In this document: piece after piece, positions 13,603-17,272 of the stretch
How positions within the stretch are numbered: the stretch's first letter is position 1
Layout of the letters: every line of letters begins with the position of its first letter
Origin: Bacteroidia bacterium
Lineage (GTDB): Bacteria; Bacteroidota; Bacteroidia; Bacteroidales; UBA5342
NCBI GenBank assembly: GCA_030433225.1
Contig: JAUIMD010000003.1
Coordinates: 1-17,272 of the forward strand
Length of the DNA stretch: 17,272 bases
Reading direction: 5' to 3'
The notes under the pieces: generated by a model
Databases searched by the model: none
Told to the model about the DNA's origin: nothing
Seen by the model: the letters and a program-made list of their open reading frames with translations, nothing else
Position numbers and translations under genes: made by a program

Positions 13603-14973
13603 ATGATCCTCAAAAGTATCAACCCATACAATGGCGAAACCCTTGCCACCTATCCGGCACATACGGCCGATCAAATTGATAAACGCCTGCAAAATAGTAC
13701 CAATGCCTATGTAAACTGGAAAAATGTACCTCCGCAACAACGGGCGAAACTTTTGCTCAACCTGGCGCAAAAACTGCGGGAAAATTCTGATAAATTAGCC
13801 AAACTGGCAACCATCGAAATGGGCAAAAGCATTACCGAAGCTCGTGCCGAAATTGAAAAATGTGCCTGGGTATGTGAATATTATGCCGAGAATGGGGAAG
13901 CGTTTCTTACCCATGAAATTTTACCCGTTCAAGACAAAGAGGCCTTTGTCAGTTTTCGTCCCATTGGCCCGGTGCTGGCCATTATGCCATGGAATTTTCC
14001 GTACTGGCAGGTATTTCTATTTGCAGCCCCGAACTTAATGGCGGGGAACACGGCGGTGTTAAAACATGCCTCTAACGTTACGGGTTGTGCCCTGGCAATC
14101 GAAGAACTTTTTCTTCAGGCCGGATTTCCTCCCGGGGTATTTACATGCTTGTTGGTACCCGGAAAACACCTGGAAACCGTAATCGCAGATGCTCGCATTA
14201 AAGCTGTTACACTTACAGGAAGTACCCCTGCCGGAAAATCAGTGGCTGGCGTTGCCGGGAAATACCTTAAAAAATGTGTGCTGGAATTGGGAGGAAGCGA
14301 TCCCTACCTGATTTTGGAAGATGCCGACCTTGATTTGGCAGTTGAAAAATGTGTGGCGGGCAGAATACTCAACGCCGGCCAAAGCTGCATTGGGGCCAAA
14401 CGTTTTATTGTGTTGGAAGAAGTGGCAGAGGCATTTATCCAAAAATTCTGTGAAGCCATGCAAGCCATCACTTTTGGAAATCCCATGGATGCTTCCACCC
14501 AAATGGGACCTTTAGCGCGATGGGATTTGCGGGATGAACTCCATGCACAAGTCACAAAAAGTGTGGAAATGGGAGCGCAATTATTATTGGGAGGTTACCT
14601 TCCCGAAGGCAAAGCAGCTTTCTATCCGGTAACCGTATTGAGCAATGTAAAACCGGGCATGCCTGCTTACCACGAAGAATTGTTTGGCCCTGTAGCTTCT
14701 GTTATTGTAGCCAAAACCGAACAGGAAGCCATTGATATAGCCAACGATACTGTATTTGGATTAGGTGCAGCCGTGTTTACCCGCAATGTTCCACGTGGAA
14801 AACGCATTGCCGAGTTTGAATTGGAGGCCGGCTGCGTTTTTGTGAACGACTTTGTAAAATCGGACCCCCGTGTACCTTTTGGCGGAATAAAAGAAAGCGG
14901 TTTTGGCCGCGAACTCTCTCATTTTGGCATGCGCGAGTTTGTAAACATCAAGGGAATTGTATCCTCTAAATAA
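13603..14973 (+). CDS. gabD: NAD(P)-dependent succinate-semialdehyde dehydrogenase-type aldehyde dehydrogenase
   Basis: A 456-residue soluble enzyme that oxidises an aldehyde, probably succinate semialdehyde, to the acid with NAD(P)+. Visible landmarks are MPWNFPYW with Asn131, the cofactor loop LKHASN with Lys154 and Ser157, LTGSTPAG for the dinucleotide fold, ELGG with the general base Glu228, GQSCIGAKRF with the nucleophile Cys262, and the late motif EELFGPVASV. The short form and the sequence around KHASN and NAGQSC resemble the GabD1/cyanobacterial SSADH group, where, as I recall, these positions favour NADP+. The reading frame opens at an ATG at 13573, but that start falls just after the DoxX terminator and adds ten non-family residues, so the ATG at 13603 is chosen; this gives the normal length and catalytic numbering. 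No GABA transaminase gene is adjacent. Its stop lies 2 bp from that of the convergent sugar isomerase-like gene. Another aldehyde substrate is possible. Confidence 0.85.
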   Translation: MILKSINPYNGETLATYPAHTADQIDKRLQNSTNAYVNWKNVPPQQRAKLLLNLAQKLRENSDKLAKLATIEMGKSITEARAEIEKCAWVCEYYAENGEAFLTHEILPVQDKEAFVSFRPIGPVLAIMPWNFPYWQVFLFAAPNLMAGNTAVLKHASNVTGCALAIEELFLQAGFPPGVFTCLLVPGKHLETVIADARIKAVTLTGSTPAGKSVAGVAGKYLKKCVLELGGSDPYLILEDADLDLAVEKCVAGRILNAGQSCIGAKRFIVLEEVAEAFIQKFCEAMQAITFGNPMDASTQMGPLARWDLRDELHAQVTKSVEMGAQLLLGGYLPEGKAAFYPVTVLSNVKPGMPAYHEELFGPVASVIVAKTEQEAIDIANDTVFGLGAAVFTRNVPRGKRIAEFELEAGCVFVNDFVKSDPRVPFGGIKESGFGRELSHFGMREFVNIKGIVSSK

Positions 14974-14975
14974 TG

Positions 14976-15791
14976 TTATACCAATGTTTTTCGCAGGTAA
15001 TTCATCATGCTTTTGTTGATTTCCCATTGGCTGCTTACCGGTTGGTTGGTAAAGGGCAAAGCGGGCATGTAGGGTGCTGGGCCAAATTCCGGGCAAATGA
15101 AAAATTCCGGTTTATCCTGCAAACGTGCCTTGGCAAGAATCGATTTCCACCACTCGACAAACGTTAACAGGTATTCTTCGTTTTCAGGTGCCAGTGGATG
15201 GTTTACCTGGGGGGTTTGAATATGCCCCACCCGGGCATGAATGTACTGGGCATGATCAATCGCAATTTCAAGTGCTTTGGGCTGGTCATCTAAAAAGCTT
15301 TCTGAAACCAGCACCCAATGCGAAAAGTCTGCATTTAAAGCCAGTTCAGGGAATTTTTTCAAAAATTTTGCGGTGGTTTTAGCGCTAAAGGCAAAACGGC
15401 CACGGTGCGTTTCATGCACAATAGGCATCCCCGTTTTCTGGGTTATTTCCTGGCACTTTTCCAAAATCCGGCAGTTATCATCAAACGAATAATAATCGCG
15501 ACCGGTATGCGAATTGATGAACGAAGGATTCATTTCTACCCGACGCATCAATTCTTTTTCCAACTTACGCATGTATTTTTTGGGAGCATCGTCGGTGGGC
15601 ATCATCCAAAGCTGAGCCACAAAACGCATTTTCTTGTTTTGCACTTCGCGCATCAGTTCCCGGTTAAAATCAGCATCTTCGGGTACGTTCACCTCTACCC
15701 CATCGTATCCGGCATCAACCGCCATTTGTACAAATGCTGCCGCCGTTTTGTTTTCCTGCCCCCAAAACGGACAAATGTATTTGATATCCAT
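14976..15791 (-). CDS. Sugar phosphate isomerase/epimerase-like TIM-barrel protein
   Basis: A 271-residue protein of the xylose isomerase-like TIM barrel (AP endonuclease family 2) superfamily. Early strands carry DAGYDGVEVNVPED (26-39). Candidate metal ligands occur in the normal order: Glu127 in VHETHRG, Asp155 in NADFSHW, His185 and His190 in HARVGH, and Glu235 in CPEFGP. Members isomerise or epimerise sugars and related hydroxy-acids using a divalent metal, and some break down inositol or hydroxypyruvate. The substrate cannot be read from the sequence. It has no signal peptide, so it is cytoplasmic, unlike many Bacteroidota relatives that are exported. It has no same-strand partner in the window. 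The ATG at 15789-15791 starts directly before the first barrel strand. Confidence 0.8.
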   Translation of the reverse strand: MDIKYICPFWGQENKTAAAFVQMAVDAGYDGVEVNVPEDADFNRELMREVQNKKMRFVAQLWMMPTDDAPKKYMRKLEKELMRRVEMNPSFINSHTGRDYYSFDDNCRILEKCQEITQKTGMPIVHETHRGRFAFSAKTTAKFLKKFPELALNADFSHWVLVSESFLDDQPKALEIAIDHAQYIHARVGHIQTPQVNHPLAPENEEYLLTFVEWWKSILAKARLQDKPEFFICPEFGPAPYMPALPFTNQPVSSQWEINKSMMNYLRKTLV

Positions 15792-15899
15792 GTTTTTGAT
15801 TTTAAAAGATTTAATGCCACGCTGAGTCGAAAAAATTCCGATGCATGTCCCTCACGTCAAGGAGGAAAAGTAAACAATTTTAAAAAATATATTTCAATT

Positions 15900-15936
15900 T
15901 AAAAACCCGTTAGGCACTGCTTTTTAAAATCCCGTT
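15900..15936. repeat. 12-bp direct repeat, 25-bp period
   Basis: TAAAAACCCGTT at 15900-15911 and TAAAATCCCGTT at 15925-15936 match in 11 of 12 bases. The spacing is about two and a half helical turns. It lies 109-145 bp upstream of the isomerase-like start and may be a regulator site. Confidence 0.35.
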
Positions 15937-16036
15937 CCTGGTTCCAATCTGTTCGAAAAAATAATGGATTATTTAATACCTAACTGCAATTAAATCAATC
16001 ATATAAAGAATCGTTCTAATTTAATATCAAGCCCTT

Positions 16037-16064
16037 TTTGAGTGGATTCTTTTCCATATTTTCG
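16037..16064 (+). promoter_or_regulatory. Candidate promoter of the SatP-like transporter
   Basis: TTTG at 16037-16040 and TATTTTCG at 16057-16064 lie 16 bp apart. The -7 box has one mismatch and the spacing is slightly short for Bacteroidota. Initiation near 16070 would give a leader of about 30 bases. Confidence 0.35.
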
Positions 16065-16099
16065 CGGCGTTTTTTTTGACATACATAATTTAAAATACA

Positions 16100-16675
16100 A
16101 TGGAAAACTCAACGTTTATTTCGAAAGATGTTACCGCAAATCCAGGACCCCTGGGTTTAACGGGCTTTGGACTCAGCACCATACTGCTGAACCTGCACAA
16201 TGCCGGATTATTTGAACTGGATACCATGATTTTAGCCATGGGACTCATCATGGGCGGTGTAGTGCAAATTTTGGTAGGGGTTATGGAATGGAAAAAAAAT
16301 AACCTGTTCGGAACCATGGCCTTCACCTCTTATGGCGCCTTTTGGATTTCGCTGGTATTTTTACTGGTGTTGCCTAAAATGAACCTGGGTACAGCATCAT
16401 CAGCCACTGCAATGGGCTATTACTTAAGTGTTTGGGGCGTTTATTCGTTTGGCTTGTTTATTGCCACCTTTAAAATTAACCGTTCACTGATGTTTTTATT
16501 TGGAACCGTTGTGGTTTTGTTTGCCTTGCTGGCCATTGCCAATTTTACAGGCAGCCACCTTGTGCATACCATTGCCGGTATTGAGGGAGTAATTTGCGGA
16601 AGCACCGCCTTATACATTGCCCTGGCGCAATTGTACATGGAAACCCACAAAAGGGCTGTTTTACCCCTGGCTTAA
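16100..16675 (+). CDS. satP: Acetate/succinate transporter, GPR1/FUN34/YaaH (SatP) family
   Basis: A 191-residue inner-membrane protein that probably carries acetate and succinate with protons. The N-terminus bears the family signature as NPGPLGL at 14-20 (commonly NPAPLGL), followed by FGLSTILLNLHNAG. Six hydrophobic helices follow, with conserved stretches such as ILAMGLIMGG, FTSYGAFWISL near 75-85, FALLAIANFTG and EGVICGSTALYIALAQ. It aligns by eye along nearly its whole length with E. coli SatP, with no gaps large enough to doubt the call. It is flanked by spacers on both sides and appears monocistronic. It could supply or excrete short acids; a link with the nearby dehydrogenase is only inference. 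The ATG at 16100 has an A-rich leader. Confidence 0.92.
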   Translation: MENSTFISKDVTANPGPLGLTGFGLSTILLNLHNAGLFELDTMILAMGLIMGGVVQILVGVMEWKKNNLFGTMAFTSYGAFWISLVFLLVLPKMNLGTASSATAMGYYLSVWGVYSFGLFIATFKINRSLMFLFGTVVVLFALLAIANFTGSHLVHTIAGIEGVICGSTALYIALAQLYMETHKRAVLPLA

Positions 16676-16710
16676 CAAGGGTTAATGCCATCTTATAATT
16701 TCATAAAATG

Positions 16711-16743
16711 TTTTGATTTCTGTTGCGGATTGTAATACATTTA
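16711..16743 (+). promoter_or_regulatory. Candidate promoter of the DUF4136 gene
   Basis: TTTTG at 16711-16715 and TACATTTA at 16736-16743 are 20 bp apart, one mismatch from TAnnTTTG. Initiation near 16750 would leave a leader of about 40 bases before the ATG at 16790. Confidence 0.45.
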
Positions 16744-16789
16744 ATCTCCCGTATACAACGCGATTTTAAATACAATAAATCAAAACAAC

Positions 16790-17272
16790 ATGAAACAAAA
16801 GAAAAGCACCCTTTTACTGATGACGCTGGCCTTATGGTTGGGTACGCTGGCGCATGCACAAATAACCAGCGATTTCGACAAAACGGCTGACTTTAGTGCC
16901 TACAAAACCTACAATTTTGCCGGTTGGGTAGACAATAGCGATCAGGTGATTAATGAGCTGGATCGCAACCGTATTACCAGCTCAATTAAAAATGAGTTTG
17001 ATGCGCGCGATATGTCTTTTCAAAAGGAAAAAGGCGATGTGACCATCACGCTTTTTATTGTGATTGACAAAAAAACCAGTAAAACTGCCTACACCGATTA
17101 TGTGGGTGGAATGGGATACGCCGGACGCTGGGGATATGGGTACGGTTACGGTGGCATGGGTATGGGATCATCCACCACCACCATACAAGAAGACGATTAC
17201 ATGGAAGGAACCTTTGTTATTGACATGTATGACAATGAAACCAAAAAGCTGGTTTGGCAGGGAATTATAAAA
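16790..17272 (+). CDS. DUF4136 domain protein, 3' end cut by the window
   Basis: The first 161 codons of an exported protein; the frame is still open at the last base. Residues 1-24 are a signal peptide, with a probable cut after AHA. The sequence then follows the DUF4136 pattern: a first strand with SDFDKTADFSAYKTYNFAGW, a helix with LDRNRITSSIKNEFDARDM, a strand DVTITLFIVID, a Gly/Tyr/Met-rich loop (about 108-124), then TTTIQEDDYMEGTFVIDMYD and KKLVWQGII. This strand about lipoprotein-like beta proteins has no known biochemical function. There is no lipobox cysteine, so it should be free in the periplasm. About 20-40 residues are probably missing. The start is the first ATG and gives a full signal peptide. 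Confidence 0.85.
   Translation, partial: MKQKKSTLLLMTLALWLGTLAHAQITSDFDKTADFSAYKTYNFAGWVDNSDQVINELDRNRITSSIKNEFDARDMSFQKEKGDVTITLFIVIDKKTSKTAYTDYVGGMGYAGRWGYGYGYGGMGMGSSTTTIQEDDYMEGTFVIDMYDNETKKLVWQGIIK

Larger units (their letters stand above)
15792..16099. other. 308-bp divergent intergenic region
   Basis: AT-rich spacer between the leftward isomerase-like gene and the rightward transporter gene. It holds no plausible gene or structured RNA. It contains a direct repeat (15900-15936) and a candidate promoter for the transporter (16037-16064). No strong promoter was found for the isomerase-like gene. Confidence 0.6.

Noticed and set aside
16665..16690. Short inverted repeat after the SatP stop as a terminator
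   Set aside because: Only about 5 bp can pair around TTAAC/GTTAA and no T-run follows.
17064..17270. 68-codon frame at the right edge
   Set aside because: It is out of frame with the DUF4136 gene that covers the same bases and has a clear signal peptide and domain pattern.

Overview
The window reads as chromosomal DNA of a member of the Bacteroidota. This rests on several signs: a TonB-dependent receptor with an N-terminal carboxypeptidase-regulatory-like domain, TlpA-type thioredoxin lipoproteins, a Met-zincin protease of the DUF5117/DUF4953 type, a Pif1-like helicase with HRDC and RecQ-type C-terminal domains, a DUF4136 protein, almost no Shine-Dalgarno sequences, and several promoters of the Bacteroidota form (TTTG, about 20 bp, TAnnTTTG). 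The order or family cannot be fixed from the sequence. No rRNA, tRNA, CRISPR array, insertion sequence or phage gene was seen.

Layout from left to right. (1) 1-2400 is AT-rich and holds two leftward genes: a TlpA-like thioredoxin lipoprotein and a small two-helix membrane protein. (2) 2456-5706 is a rightward three-gene operon with its own consensus promoter and a strong hairpin terminator. It encodes a His/Cys-rich secreted protein of the HYC_CC_PP type, a TonB-dependent receptor with a Cys-Cys pair in its plug, and a periplasmic heavy-metal-associated (HMA) protein. This looks like a metal (copper-type) handling unit of the cell envelope and is the best candidate in the window for an under-described system. 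(3) 5734-10002 is a leftward pair: a large secreted zinc metalloprotease followed by a TPR lipoprotein whose frame is broken by a single in-frame TAA. (4) 10214-12685 is the helicase, overlapping tail to tail with an HxlR-family regulator. (5) The HxlR gene and a DoxX membrane protein gene diverge from a short region with two palindromes and promoters on both strands, a probable redox/electrophile-sensing switch. (6) 13603-15791 holds a succinate-semialdehyde dehydrogenase-type enzyme and a TIM-barrel sugar isomerase-like protein, whose stop codons lie 2 bp apart. (7) 16100-17272 holds an acetate/succinate transporter of the SatP/YaaH family and the first 161 codons of a DUF4136 protein cut by the window end.

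How the genes may work together: the operon in (2) probably binds or imports a metal at the outer membrane and passes it to a periplasmic chaperone. The switch in (5) would raise DoxX when the HxlR sensor cysteine is modified. The dehydrogenase and SatP both concern C4/C2 acids, but they are separate transcription units and any metabolic link is inference.
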